This document shows, piece by piece, positions 45,228 to 53,476 of a DNA stretch of 64,000 nucleotides. The stretch lies in contig JAEZZY010000056.1 in the NCBI GenBank assembly GCA_023418315.1, positions 84,865 through 148,864 of the forward strand, given 5' to 3'. Each line of letters begins with the position of its first letter. The stretch's first letter is position 1. Origin of the DNA: Bacteroidota bacterium (GTDB taxonomy: Bacteria; Bacteroidota; Bacteroidia; Chitinophagales; Chitinophagaceae). A program made the translations under genes and the position numbers. A model generated the notes under the pieces. The model was not told the DNA's origin, did no database searches, and saw only the letters and a list, made by a program, of their open reading frames with translations.

Positions 45228-45996
45228 TTATCCGTTTGACCGGATGAGGTTCATTAATTCATCCAGCTTAGGCTCCAGAATAATCTCGGTACGTCGGTTT
45301 TGTGCCCGTCCTTCGGGGGTGCTGTTGCTGGCAATCGGTTCGTTTTCTCCTCTTCCGCTGGCGGTAATGCGTGCAGCGGATACTATAATCTCGTATCAAT
45401 ATCCTTGCAATGGCTGTGGAGCGGGCTACGCTCAGGGCAAGATTATCCTGATAGGTTTTGCTGATGGGTATGGAGTCGGTATGTCCTTCTACAAGGATGT
45501 TGATATCTGGGTTTTGGTTGAGTGCCGTAGCCAGGGTGCTGAGCGCTTCTTTGCCTCTGGGATTTACCGCAGCGCTTCCTGAGGGGAAGAGCAGGCTTTC
45601 CTGCATGCTCACATATACTTTTCCGTTTTTTTGCGATACGGTCAATTCGTTGGCACCGAAATTTACCAGGGCGTCGGCTATTTTTTTGCGCAGCGCTTCC
45701 GTTTTCTGATGCTGTCTGTTTATTAATTCTTGCAGTTGCTGCAGCCGCTCTTGCTGGGAAGCAATTTGTTCTTCATTTTCGCTGATGGTAGCGCTGGCGC
45801 GCAGATTTTCGGATTCTACTTGTCCTACACGGTTTTGCAGGCTGTATATCTGATTGGCAAGTCGTGCGCTGTCCACGCGCAATCGTGCTGCCTTTCCTTT
45901 CATGCTCAAGTATTTTTTATTGCTCACGCAGGAAAGAAACATAGGGATGAGGAGCGTTAATACGGCTATCTGTATGATTTGGGATGAATATTTCAT
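45228..45996 (-). pseudogene. OmpA-family lipoprotein with a C-terminal frameshift
   Basis: The start at 45996 gives a lipoprotein signal (LLIPMFLSC), a coiled coil (~30-110) and an OmpA domain: LLFPSGSAAVNPRGKEALSTL, ILVEGHTDS and NLALSVARSTAIARILIRDY. At about 45384-45388 the frame goes wrong: the original frame continues SIRCTHYRQRKRRK and stops at 45268. One frame over, the conserved ending appears exactly: VSAARITASGRGENEPIAS, EGRAQNRRTEIILEPKLDEL and a stop at 45228-45230. So one extra base (or two missing) disrupts the peptidoglycan-binding RITASGRGE/NRRTEI motifs. It may be a decaying gene or an assembly error. Confidence 0.8.
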
Positions 45997-46079
45997 GAGG
46001 AGGGAATTTTGTTACTATTCGTCCAAAAAGATAATGCCAGCGCTTGGTGGTGGCTATGAGCTTGTTAGGAATTTCGTCC

Positions 46080-46345
46080 GTCGATTTTTCGATTTTCTGG
46101 TGTCCCGCAGATGACGCGGATTTGCGCAGAGGATGAATGAGCATAAACGGTTTGGGGGCTTGCCTTAGGGAATTTTCGTCCCTTGGTTTTTGGTGTCCCG
46201 CAGAGGACGCAGATTATCGCAGAGGACGCATGAGTATAAGCTGTTTGGGGCTTGCCGTAGGGAATTTCATCCTTTGGTTTCTGGTGTCCCGCAGATGACG
46301 CAGATTATCGCAGAGGATGAATGAATATAAGCGGTTTGGAAATTC
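46080..46345. repeat. Tandem repeat, period 91-93 bp, about 2.7 copies
   Basis: Copies begin with GGTGTCCCGCAGATGACGC-like sequence at 46099, 46192 and 46283 (spacings 93 and 91). Each continues with GCAGAGGATGAATGA-like and GGTTTGGGGGCTTGCC-like blocks and GGAATTTTCGTCC-like ends; the third copy is truncated. The internal CGCAG..GACGCAG..TTATCGCAG pattern is itself a short repeat. It contains no reading frame. Confidence 0.85.
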
Positions 46346-46433
46346 CTTTTTCGAATTTTCGGTTTTCGGTTTTTTGATGCCAGCAAATTATCGCAGCTTT
46401 CCTATTTCTCCCTTTACGGCAAATTAGCGCAAT

Positions 46434-46466
46434 CAACTATTCAACCCATCAACTATTCAACCAATC
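46434..46466. repeat. Short direct repeat (ATCAACTATTCAACC, two copies)
   Basis: Two adjacent ~16-bp copies of ATCAACTATTCAACC in the leader region of the flippase gene. Confidence 0.6.
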
Positions 46467-46495
46467 ACTCCTTTGCCTTTCCGATTTAGTTATTA

Positions 46496-46503
46496 TAATT
46501 TTG
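46496..46503 (+). promoter_or_regulatory. Bacteroidota -7 box (TAATTTTG) of the flippase gene
   Basis: TAnnTTTG 14 nt before the chosen ATG at 46518. Confidence 0.5.
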
Positions 46504-46517
46504 ACCATCGTGCAATT

Positions 46518-48011
46518 ATGGGTATTGTTTTCAGGCAGTCGGTAAAGTCCACATTGGTTATTTTTTTAGGAGCGTTGATAGGGGCTGCCACTATTCTGCT
46601 TTCTACCAAATACCTTTCCAAGCAGGAGCTGGGCTTCAATCGTATGATTCTTATTCAGGCGATTGTGGCTTCGCAAATTACTATGGTGGGAATGCCTTCG
46701 GTCATCTCCATCCTTATTCATAAATACCCTATAGGACATGCAAAACGCCCCGCGCTCCTTGGCGTTTGCCTGAGCATTCCGGTATTGATTACTACGTTTT
46801 TATCTGTTTTCTATTTTATTTTCAAAACCCCTCTTCTCCATATTTTGTATAGGGATGCTTCCGACATCCTCTATGGCGATCGGTATTTTATATTACTGCC
46901 GCTATGCACTTTATTTTACTCCCTCATAGGCGTGCTGGAATACTATCTACACAGCAGGGTGAAGGTGGCACAATCCGTTTTTGTGAAGGAAATCGTGTTG
47001 CGTTTGTTGAGCTTGTTGCTGATTGTGCTTTATATTTTTGAATGGATTGGTTTTGATGTGCTGATGGTGGCAACGGTGCTGGTCCACATCCTGCCGGTGC
47101 TGGTACTGTGGCTGCTGTGCAAGAAAGCAGGCGGGTTTTCGCTGAGTTTCGACTGGAGCGTCTTTACCCGTACGGAAAGGAAGGAACTGGTTCATTTTGC
47201 CTGGTATCACATGCTCATGGGCATTACGCTGAGCCTGATGGGGTTGATAGACAACTTGATGATCGCCCCGCTGGATAAGGAAGGGATGAGTACGGCAGGG
47301 GTGTATAGCATTGCGGTATTCATCATGACCATTCTGGTGATACCCTACCGCGCTATGTCCACCGCATCGCTGGCAGATCTTGCCAAGTCCTATGAAAGCG
47401 GTGATATAGCGAGAATGAAAGAACTGTTTAAACGCGGGGGAATCAACATCCTGATAGCCGCCACCGCTATGGCAGTCATCATTATTATGAACATGCCGAA
47501 CCTGCTGGAGATACTCGGCGATGGCTTTTCCTCTTTATTCTATGTAGTGCCCATACTCATTCTGGGCAGGTGGGTGGATATGGCTTCGGGCTTGAATAAT
47601 GAAGTCATCAGCATCTCCAAATACTATAAATTCAATTTCCGGATTTCGGTGCTGCTTATAGGGATGATGTTTTTACTTCTTTGGTTGCTTATCCCTGCCT
47701 GGGGCATTTACGGTGCTGCCTGGGGCGCTACGCTGGCGCTTATTATTTTCAATATCTGCAAGATGGTATTCCTATGGGTGAAGATGCGCCTGCAACCCTT
47801 CTCCCGCAAAAGCCTGGGGGTGGTAGTGGCGGGTATTGCCGCTGCCTTAGCCGTGTATTTTATTCCCTTCCGCCTTCCGCCGGTGATAGATGCCGTAATG
47901 CGCACTGCCATTATGATGACGGTCTATATGGTAATGCTGCTTTTGCTGAGGCCTTCCGCCGATTTGAATGAATACCTGATGAGTATCAGGAAAAATAAGC
48001 GCTTGTTTTAA
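46518..48011 (+). CDS. Wzx/MATE-like polysaccharide (oligosaccharide) flippase
   Basis: 497 aa from ATG 46518 (MGIVFRQSVKSTLVIFLGALIG), the conserved start of Bacteroidota polysaccharide-biosynthesis flippases; the frame reaches a TTG at 46473. About 12-14 TM helices are visible, including ILIQAIVASQITMVGMPSVI and FAWYHMLMGITLSLMGLIDNLMIAPL. The family moves undecaprenyl-linked oligosaccharide across the inner membrane. No glycosyltransferases flank it, so the substrate is unknown. Its last 4 nt overlap the stop end of rsmI on the opposite strand. Confidence 0.88.
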   Translation: MGIVFRQSVKSTLVIFLGALIGAATILLSTKYLSKQELGFNRMILIQAIVASQITMVGMPSVISILIHKYPIGHAKRPALLGVCLSIPVLITTFLSVFYFIFKTPLLHILYRDASDILYGDRYFILLPLCTLFYSLIGVLEYYLHSRVKVAQSVFVKEIVLRLLSLLLIVLYIFEWIGFDVLMVATVLVHILPVLVLWLLCKKAGGFSLSFDWSVFTRTERKELVHFAWYHMLMGITLSLMGLIDNLMIAPLDKEGMSTAGVYSIAVFIMTILVIPYRAMSTASLADLAKSYESGDIARMKELFKRGGINILIAATAMAVIIIMNMPNLLEILGDGFSSLFYVVPILILGRWVDMASGLNNEVISISKYYKFNFRISVLLIGMMFLLLWLLIPAWGIYGAAWGATLALIIFNICKMVFLWVKMRLQPFSRKSLGVVVAGIAAALAVYFIPFRLPPVIDAVMRTAIMMTVYMVMLLLLRPSADLNEYLMSIRKNKRLF

Positions 48012-48676
48012 TTTTTTCCCTCTATCACCAACACAATTTCTCCTTTGGGAGCGTGGGTTTCATAATATGCAGCCAGGTGGTGCAGCGTATCTTTTCTCGT
48101 TTCTTCAAACATCTTGGTCAGCTCGCGACAGACGGCGGCTGTGCGCTCCGTGCCTAAGAAGTCGGCCAATTCTTTCAATGTCTTTACCAAACGGTGGGGG
48201 CTTTCATAGAGAAGGATAGTACGCTCTTCCTCCGCCAGTTGCTTCAGGGCGGTTTGCCGTCCTTTTTTTAAAGGTAAAAATCCTTCAAACACAAAACGGT
48301 TGCAGGGAATCCCACTTTGCACGATAGCAGGCACAAAGGCTGTAGCGCCCGGCAGGCACTCCACGGGGATATTTTCCCGCAGGCATTCCCGCACCAGCAA
48401 AAAACCGGGGTCTGAAATACCCGGCGTACCGGCATCGGTGAGGAGGGCAAGTGTTTTTCCGCTTTTGAGTTCGTCTATTAAATGCTGCAGCACCTTATGC
48501 TCGTTGTGCTGATGATAGGGAGTGAGCGGTTTCTGGATACAATAATGTTTCAGCAGGATATAACTGGTGCGGGTGTCTTCGCAAAGCAGGGTATCCGCAT
48601 TTTTCAATACCTCCACGGCACGATAGGTGATATCGCCGAGGTTGCCTATGGGAGATGGAACAAGGTACAGACGCAT
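48008..48676 (-). CDS. rsmI: 16S rRNA (cytidine1402-2'-O)-methyltransferase
   Basis: 222 aa, tetrapyrrole-methylase-fold enzyme. Hallmarks: YLVPSPIGNLGDITYRAVEVL at the N-terminus, LLCEDTRTSYILL, LLTDAGTPGISDPGFLLVREC and ECLPGATAFVPAIVQSG, with ILLYESPHRLVKTL later. It methylates C1402 of 16S rRNA together with RsmH. It lacks the short C-terminal RsmI domain of longer homologues, which is normal for some lineages. The gene is upstream of nothing close on its own strand except purS, 12 nt before. Confidence 0.93.
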   Translation of the reverse strand: MRLYLVPSPIGNLGDITYRAVEVLKNADTLLCEDTRTSYILLKHYCIQKPLTPYHQHNEHKVLQHLIDELKSGKTLALLTDAGTPGISDPGFLLVRECLRENIPVECLPGATAFVPAIVQSGIPCNRFVFEGFLPLKKGRQTALKQLAEEERTILLYESPHRLVKTLKELADFLGTERTAAVCRELTKMFEETRKDTLHHLAAYYETHAPKGEIVLVIEGKN

Positions 48677-48687
48677 GGCGGAGCGGT

Positions 48688-48939
48688 TTATGCTTCCATC
48701 ACCGTAAAGTCAAACGCTTCCATCACCTGGTTGGCAAGCAGTTTTTTGCAGGCTTCGGTAGTGAGTTGTTCGGCTTCCGTTTTATCGGCAGCTTCCAGGC
48801 TCAGCGTTATATGCTTGCCGATGCGCACATCCTGCACCTGATGCAAGCCCAGATTGTGCAGACTGCCGTTCACGGCTTTCCCCTGCGGGTCCAATAGTTC
48901 TTTGAGCGGCATGATGTTGATATGTGCGATAAATTTCAT
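48688..48939 (-). CDS. purS: Phosphoribosylformylglycinamidine synthase subunit PurS
   Basis: 83 aa from the ATG at 48937-48939 (MKFIAHINIMPLKELLDPQG); a few upstream in-frame codons are unlikely to be translated. The fold is PurS: a beta-alpha-beta-beta-alpha-beta unit with GKAVNGSLHNLGLHQVQDVRIGK, the conserved core. With PurL and PurQ it forms FGAM synthase in purine synthesis. purL and purQ are not in the window. It precedes rsmI by 11 nt on the same strand and probably shares its transcript. Confidence 0.9.
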   Translation of the reverse strand: MKFIAHINIMPLKELLDPQGKAVNGSLHNLGLHQVQDVRIGKHITLSLEAADKTEAEQLTTEACKKLLANQVMEAFDFTVMEA

Positions 48940-49012
48940 CTGGAATATTTTGAAGGGCAAAAATAGGGCAGAAAGCAGAGAGTAAAAAGTATGTTTGGAG
49001 ATACGCTCAAGG

Positions 49013-49708
49013 CTATACCGCTATGCCGATTGTAGCAATACTCACCGTTATGCCTTTTGCTTTCAGCAGTTCGCGGGCACAGGCTTCCAGCGTGGCGCCG
49101 GTGGTGAGTACGTCATCTACCAGCAGAATATGTTGATTGCTCCCTATGTTTTCGCTTTGCAGCCGGAATGCGTCTTGCACATTTTCTATCCGCTCCTGGC
49201 GGGTTTTGTCGGTTTGGGTGCCGGTGTTTTTCACGCGTTGCAAGGCTTGCTTCCATACGGGAATATCCAGCGCTTCGCTTATCCCTTCGGCGATTAATTC
49301 ACTTTGGTTGAAGCCGCGTTTCGCTAATTTCTTTGGATATAACGGTACCGGCACAATGGCGTCCGGTTGCCAATGGAGCGGTTTTAGGGCAGTGCCCAGT
49401 TGCCTCCCTAAGAAAATACCAATGCCTTGGCGTTCCTTGTATTTCAATCGGTGCAGGAGGTGTTGCAAGCTATTTTCTTCGGTAAAATACGCAAGCGACG
49501 TAGCATACCGGAACGGAAACCTTCCCGCCAGGCGCAGGGTTGTTTCATTATCTTCCACCGAATGGTACTGCGTATAAGGCAAACAGTGCTCGCAACCGAT
49601 ACACAAGGTTTTTTCTTGTTGTAGCAAAGGCTTGTTGCAGGCTTCGCAAAGCTGCGGGTAAAACAGATGAGCCAGCCCTCTGGTAAGGTGATGGATTCGG
49701 GTGATCAT
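49013..49708 (-). CDS. comF: ComF-family phosphoribosyltransferase-like protein
   Basis: 231 aa. The N-terminal zinc ribbon CEACNKPLLQQEKTLCIGC (~20-38) is followed by the PRTase domain: DAIVPVPLYPKKLAKRGFNQSELIAEGI (the KRGFNQ motif of ComF) and the PRPP loop HILLVDDVLTTGATLEACA (~195-215). ComF is needed for DNA uptake in competent bacteria, and it binds PriA and PRPP in some species. comEC lies 27 kb away. ATG at 49706-49708. Confidence 0.93.
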   Translation of the reverse strand: MITRIHHLTRGLAHLFYPQLCEACNKPLLQQEKTLCIGCEHCLPYTQYHSVEDNETTLRLAGRFPFRYATSLAYFTEENSLQHLLHRLKYKERQGIGIFLGRQLGTALKPLHWQPDAIVPVPLYPKKLAKRGFNQSELIAEGISEALDIPVWKQALQRVKNTGTQTDKTRQERIENVQDAFRLQSENIGSNQHILLVDDVLTTGATLEACARELLKAKGITVSIATIGIAV

Positions 49709-49847
49709 AGCTCATCAAAATACAAATAGTTACTGTTTTTTCTAAATTGTATTTAGTAGGATTAAAGCTAAAATAGCCCCGGCTTATAGGCGGCAGCAAC
49801 AGGCTAATGACTTCCGAAAATAAAATTAATTCAAATCAAAAAAAACC

Positions 49848-49855
49848 TACCTTTG
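49848..49855 (+). promoter_or_regulatory. Bacteroidota -7 box (TACCTTTG) of tRNA-Leu
   Basis: Perfect TAnnTTTG 10 nt upstream of the tRNA-Leu 5' end. Confidence 0.65.
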
Positions 49856-49865
49856 CATCCCTTTT

Positions 49866-49947
49866 GCGGGTGTGGTGAAATTGGTAGACACGCTAGACTT
49901 AGGATCTAGTGCCGCGAGGCATGGGGGTTCGAGTCCCTCCACCCGCA
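49866..49947 (+). tRNA. tRNA-Leu (anticodon UAG)
   Basis: 82-nt cloverleaf. The acceptor GCGGGTG pairs with CACCCGC (49940-49946), discriminator A at 49947. Anticodon stem CTAGA/TCTAG with loop CTTAGGA gives anticodon TAG, which reads CUN leucine codons. The long variable arm (TGCCGCGAGGCA) is the class II feature of leucine tRNAs. T-loop GGTTCGAGTCC. CCA is not encoded. Confidence 0.97.
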
Positions 49948-49957
49948 CGGATGTTTT

Positions 49958-49984
49958 CAGTCCTGCTACTCAAAAGCGGGACTG
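49958..49984 (+). terminator. Hairpin between tRNA-Leu and tig, weak terminator or attenuator
   Basis: CAGTCCTGCT (49958-49967) pairs with AGCGGGACTG (49975-49984) with one G-T wobble, 7-nt loop, followed by TTTGATTT. With no other promoter seen before tig at 50020, it may control read-through into trigger factor. Confidence 0.45.
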
Positions 49985-50019
49985 TTTGATTTAAAATAAC
50001 AAAAAACAGAAACAAAAAA

Positions 50020-51396
50020 ATGGCAACGGTTACAAGAGAGAATATCGGCAAGCTGCATGATAAAATCACTGTGAAGCTGACGAAGGACGACTACATGCCT
50101 TCGTTTGAAAAATCGCTGAAACAATACGCAAAACAAGCGAATGTACCGGGCTTCCGCAAGGGAATGGTACCTGCGGGAATGGTACGCAAAATGTATGGTC
50201 AATCTTTGTTTGGCGACGAAGTACTACGCACCGCAGGCAAACAACTGGAAGAGTACCTGCGCAACGAAAAACTCGCCATCTTCGCACAGCCTATGGTGAT
50301 GCCAGCAGGAGAGCCGCTAAACATAGATATGAACAACCCCGGCGATGCCGATTTTGATTTTGAAATAGGCTTGAAACCGGATTTTGACATTACCCCGCTT
50401 CAAAACAAAACCAAACTTACCCACTACGAAATCGAAGTGTCGGATAAAATGGTAGCAGATGAAACCGACCGCATTCGCCGCCGCTATGGCAAGGTGGAAG
50501 ATCAGGAAACCGTAAGCTCTAAAGACGATATCCTCTACACCACCTACGAGCTTTGCGATGCAGAAGGAAATGTAGCTACAGAAAGCCAAAAAACAGAAGA
50601 TACCGTATTGCTGGAAAAACTCCCCGCCAAGCTGCAAGAGCTGCTGATGGGCAAAAAAGCCAATGATACACTGGTGCTAAAACCTTCGGAAATAGCAGAA
50701 GGCGAGGAACTGGCAGCCTTCCTGAAAGACCCGTTGAAACAAGGCACTGAAGCCGCAGACAACTTTTACAAACTTACCCTTACCAAGGTAGGACTGTTAG
50801 TGCCGCGCGAACTGGATGCAGAATTGTTTGCACAAGTATTCCCAAATGACGACATCAAAGACGAAGCAGGATTTAAAGAAAAACTGAAAAGCGAATTAGC
50901 AAAAGAATACATCCGTATTTCCAAAGAACGCCTGCACAACGAAATCTATGAATTGCTGGTTCACAATACGAATATAGAACTGCCTGTTCCTTTTCTGAAA
51001 CGCTGGATGAAAGAAGGACAAGAGAAACCCCGCAGCGAAGCCGAGGTAGAAAAAGAGTTTCCTTCCTTCGACCATCAACTGCGCTGGACGCTTATCTCCG
51101 ATAAAATAATCCTCGAAAACGGCATTCAGGTAACCAAAGAGGAAGTGGTAGAGGATATCAAAGGAAGAGTATTGGGCTATTTCGGAATGGAAACCGGTGA
51201 TGATGCTCCGTGGCTGGACAGCTACATGCAAAAGGTAATGAAAGATGAAAAAACGATGGACGAAACTTATCGCCGTATATTATTCGACCGCTTGTTTACC
51301 TGGCTGGAAGGACAGTTTGAAATAGAAACAAAAACAGTAGGCGAAGAAGAATTTTTCAAGCTGCCGAATGCGCATGATGCCCATCATCATCATTAA
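50020..51396 (+). CDS. tig: Trigger factor (ribosome-associated chaperone)
   Basis: 458 aa. N-terminal ribosome-binding domain with the GFRKG signature in NVPGFRKGMVPAGMVRKMYG (~42-61). The central PPIase domain is poorly conserved, as in other Bacteroidota. The C-terminal helical arm (~260-450) includes ELPVPFLKRWMKEGQEKPRS. The C-terminus ends in a natural histidine-rich tail (NAHDAHHHH). The gene follows tRNA-Leu by 72 nt and has its own strong terminator; the tRNA promoter may also serve it. Confidence 0.93.
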   Translation: MATVTRENIGKLHDKITVKLTKDDYMPSFEKSLKQYAKQANVPGFRKGMVPAGMVRKMYGQSLFGDEVLRTAGKQLEEYLRNEKLAIFAQPMVMPAGEPLNIDMNNPGDADFDFEIGLKPDFDITPLQNKTKLTHYEIEVSDKMVADETDRIRRRYGKVEDQETVSSKDDILYTTYELCDAEGNVATESQKTEDTVLLEKLPAKLQELLMGKKANDTLVLKPSEIAEGEELAAFLKDPLKQGTEAADNFYKLTLTKVGLLVPRELDAELFAQVFPNDDIKDEAGFKEKLKSELAKEYIRISKERLHNEIYELLVHNTNIELPVPFLKRWMKEGQEKPRSEAEVEKEFPSFDHQLRWTLISDKIILENGIQVTKEEVVEDIKGRVLGYFGMETGDDAPWLDSYMQKVMKDEKTMDETYRRILFDRLFTWLEGQFEIETKTVGEEEFFKLPNAHDAHHHH

Positions 51397-51418
51397 CAGC
51401 CTTCCCATAAAAATATGC

Positions 51419-51456
51419 AAAACACGCTGGAGTCCCTTCCTGCGTGTTTTTTGTTT
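51419..51456 (+). terminator. Intrinsic terminator of tig
   Basis: AAAACACGC (51419-51427) pairs with GCGTGTTTT (51442-51450), then TTTGTTTTT. Strong stem and U-tract. Confidence 0.85.
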
Positions 51457-51478
51457 TTAGTAATTTTATAGGCATTAA

Positions 51479-52096
51479 ATGCTTAGCGATATGGAAGAAA
51501 CGATGCTAAACGAACCCGACATGAGCTACGGCAATTATACCTATGCCGACTATCTGAAATGGACTATACAAGAACGCTTTGAAATCATAAAGGGAAAACT
51601 CTTTAAAATGAGTCCTGCGCCTTCTACTCATCATCAACGGGTTTCTCAGGTAGTGAACAAACGTCTTTTATACTACTTGGACGATAAGCCTTGTGAAGTA
51701 TTCACCGCGCCTTTTGATGTGCGCCTGCCCCGAACATCCAAAAACGACCACCACATCCTTACCGTGCTGCAACCCGACATCTGCGTAGTGTGCGACCCGG
51801 CTAAGATAGACGAGCGCGGCTGCATCGGCGCCCCGGATATTGTAGTGGAAATCTTATCACCCGGCAACAATAAAAAAGAACTGCACAACAAATACGAAGT
51901 ATATGAAGAAGCCGGAGTGAAGGAATACTGGATCATTCATCCCAGCGAGCAAACTTTTTTCCGGTATATCTTAGATGCCCAAGGCAGGTTTCAGCCACAG
52001 CGGATGCTCACTATAGGCAATGAGGTAACGACGGATGTACTTCCCGGTTTTGTTCTGGACCTTAACGAAGTATTTGCCGAAAGGCAGTCCTCTTGA
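51479..52096 (+). CDS. Uma2-family protein (DUF820, restriction-endonuclease-like fold)
   Basis: 205 aa. Uma2/DUF820 proteins have a PD-(D/E)XK nuclease-like core: FEIIKGKLFKMSPAPSTHHQRVSQ, then the acidic motif VLQPDICVVCDPAKID, IGAPDIVVEILSPGNNKKEL (the D...E-x-(K) pattern) and KYEVYEEAGVKEYWII. The biological role is unknown; families of these genes multiply in Cyanobacteria and Bacteroidota. It is separated from tig by the terminator and has no clear promoter box; the ATG at 51479 is chosen. Confidence 0.85.
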   Translation: MLSDMEETMLNEPDMSYGNYTYADYLKWTIQERFEIIKGKLFKMSPAPSTHHQRVSQVVNKRLLYYLDDKPCEVFTAPFDVRLPRTSKNDHHILTVLQPDICVVCDPAKIDERGCIGAPDIVVEILSPGNNKKELHNKYEVYEEAGVKEYWIIHPSEQTFFRYILDAQGRFQPQRMLTIGNEVTTDVLPGFVLDLNEVFAERQSS

Positions 52097-52141
52097 TCTG
52101 CATTTTAAAAAGTCTCCGGCTTTCCACAGCTTACTTACTGC

Positions 52142-53230
52142 CTAAGGGATAAGCATTTTCTGCTCCCTATGCTGCTTTCGTTTTTCCTCCAAAGCCCACG
52201 CACTGTGCCACACACGGCTATAGCTGCGTATGCCTTCGTTTTGACGATGCAGTTTCAGATAGCCATCATAGATACCGGCGGTGTAGTGGCTCATATTCGA
52301 GGCATATTTTTTTCGCAGAGCGATGAGTTCGTCAATATGTGCTAAAGTAATAGGGTTCAGTTGTGCTTTTAGTTCATTTGCCGCTGTGGAATCTGCCATG
52401 TGCAATTTTCTGTGTGTATAGAGCCAGATATTGAAATAAGCCGAGTAGTGAAAATGGGCATCCGGAACCGCCGTACCTAAGGCATACGCCAGCAGATTGG
52501 CATCTTCTTCTCTGGCAATGCCCTGCTGATGCGCCATCTCATGACATATCACAAAAGGCAGCATGAAGGAAGGAAGCTGTTGATTTACCTGCGCTTCTCC
52601 CGTAAATGGATTGTAATAACCCTGTATGCGCATATATTCCATCCCGTTGCCAAACAAAGAAGGCTTTACCCCGGTGGTATAAGAGTTAGGATGGGTATAG
52701 ATTTCATAATATGCTTTGGCGGCGCTGTCGGTTTGTTTAAAACTCAGTGGCATGGAGTGGGGAGCGGTATGATTAAGTTGCTGTATTAAAAAAGCATCAA
52801 ACTCTTTCAGGATTTCTTTGTTGTTTATAGGGATATCTTCTTGTAATTGCCAGTAGGCGCTGAGCGGTTGTTTGTAATAATTGCCGCCCCATCCCAAAAG
52901 GAAAAGGATGTAAATAATACTCAGCGTATGAAGCGAGCGAATCAGCGAAAGCGCCAATTCATGCTTATGGCTACGAAAGTGCAGCAAATAGTAGATCCAT
53001 TTTCCCGGGATATAAATCAGGAAAAAACCGCCTACAACGTAGAGGATATCGCCTATGCTGAACGGAACTATTCCGAACAAGAAATTCCTCACCGACTGAA
53101 ACGGCTTGAATACATAATCACTATAACCGCTCACCAGCTCCGGATGATCGGGCAACAAGAACAAAATGACAGTGAACGCCACCGCCATAACGCCTGTGAT
53201 GATGAGGCTTATTTTGTATTTCTTAACCAT
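52142..53230 (-). CDS. DUF3810 membrane protein with a zinc-peptidase-like HEMAH motif
   Basis: 362 aa. Two or three TM helices occupy the first ~110 residues (LIITGVMAVAFTVILFLL, IGDILYVVGGFFLIYI, LHTLSIIYILFLLGW). The soluble part has LPFVICHEMAHQQGIAREEDANLLAY (HExxH with a following acidic residue, the gluzincin-like pattern), suggesting an active metallopeptidase on the outer face of the inner membrane. The ATG at 53228-53230 lies inside a 19-bp direct repeat whose second copy is 4.1 kb away at 57349-57367. This is the pre-existing neighbour of the inserted islet. Confidence 0.85.
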   Translation of the reverse strand: MVKKYKISLIITGVMAVAFTVILFLLPDHPELVSGYSDYVFKPFQSVRNFLFGIVPFSIGDILYVVGGFFLIYIPGKWIYYLLHFRSHKHELALSLIRSLHTLSIIYILFLLGWGGNYYKQPLSAYWQLQEDIPINNKEILKEFDAFLIQQLNHTAPHSMPLSFKQTDSAAKAYYEIYTHPNSYTTGVKPSLFGNGMEYMRIQGYYNPFTGEAQVNQQLPSFMLPFVICHEMAHQQGIAREEDANLLAYALGTAVPDAHFHYSAYFNIWLYTHRKLHMADSTAANELKAQLNPITLAHIDELIALRKKYASNMSHYTAGIYDGYLKLHRQNEGIRSYSRVWHSAWALEEKRKQHREQKMLIP

Positions 53231-53241
53231 GTTTAATTATA
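53212..53241. repeat. Direct repeat copy A (islet left end, start of DUF3810 gene)
   Basis: TTAACCATGTTTAATTATA at 53223-53241 is identical to 57349-57367, and TTTTGTATTT at 53212-53221 matches 57337-57346. One or two bases differ between the two blocks. It covers the first codons and immediate leader of the DUF3810 gene. Confidence 0.85.
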
Positions 53242-53321
53242 AGCGGGTGCAATTATCTTCGGTTAGAAAGTTGATGTTTCACCCCTATACATAAGCCCAA
53301 AATTACCTAAGCAAAGCAAAA

Positions 53322-53411
53322 ATGTTTTTAGTCTATCAAACAGGTTTGGGTAAAGTAATCGTAGAAGATGCCCTGCCGAATGAAATCAAAGACTATGTGG
53401 AGCTGAGTTGA
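53322..53411 (+). CDS. 29-codon reading frame, possible gene fragment
   Basis: The 29-residue frame from ATG 53322 includes QTGLGKVIVEDALPNEIKDY. The GKVIVEDALP shape weakly resembles small AF2212/DUF2281-type antitoxins, but length and context do not prove it. It lies between copy A of the direct repeat and the M1 gene, so it may be debris from the insertion. Confidence 0.25.
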   Translation: MFLVYQTGLGKVIVEDALPNEIKDYVELS

Positions 53412-53476
53412 TAAATATTCTTTTGAAGCTAAGTTAAGGACGATAGTTAAAAGAAGAGGTTATGGAGCAAATGGAG

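Larger units (their letters stand above)
45997..46517. other. 521-nt intergenic region with tandem repeats
   Basis: No convincing gene. It consists largely of the ~92-bp repeat at 46080-46345, then AT-rich sequence with a short repeat at 46434-46466 and the promoter of the flippase gene. Confidence 0.6.

Noticed and set aside
44851..45230. Guanidine riboswitch before the SugE/Gdx gene
   Set aside because: The leader is about 50 nt with a promoter box inside it; no guanidine-I or -II core motif was found.
46080..46345. CRISPR array
   Set aside because: The repeat unit is ~92 bp with no spacer pattern and no cas genes nearby.
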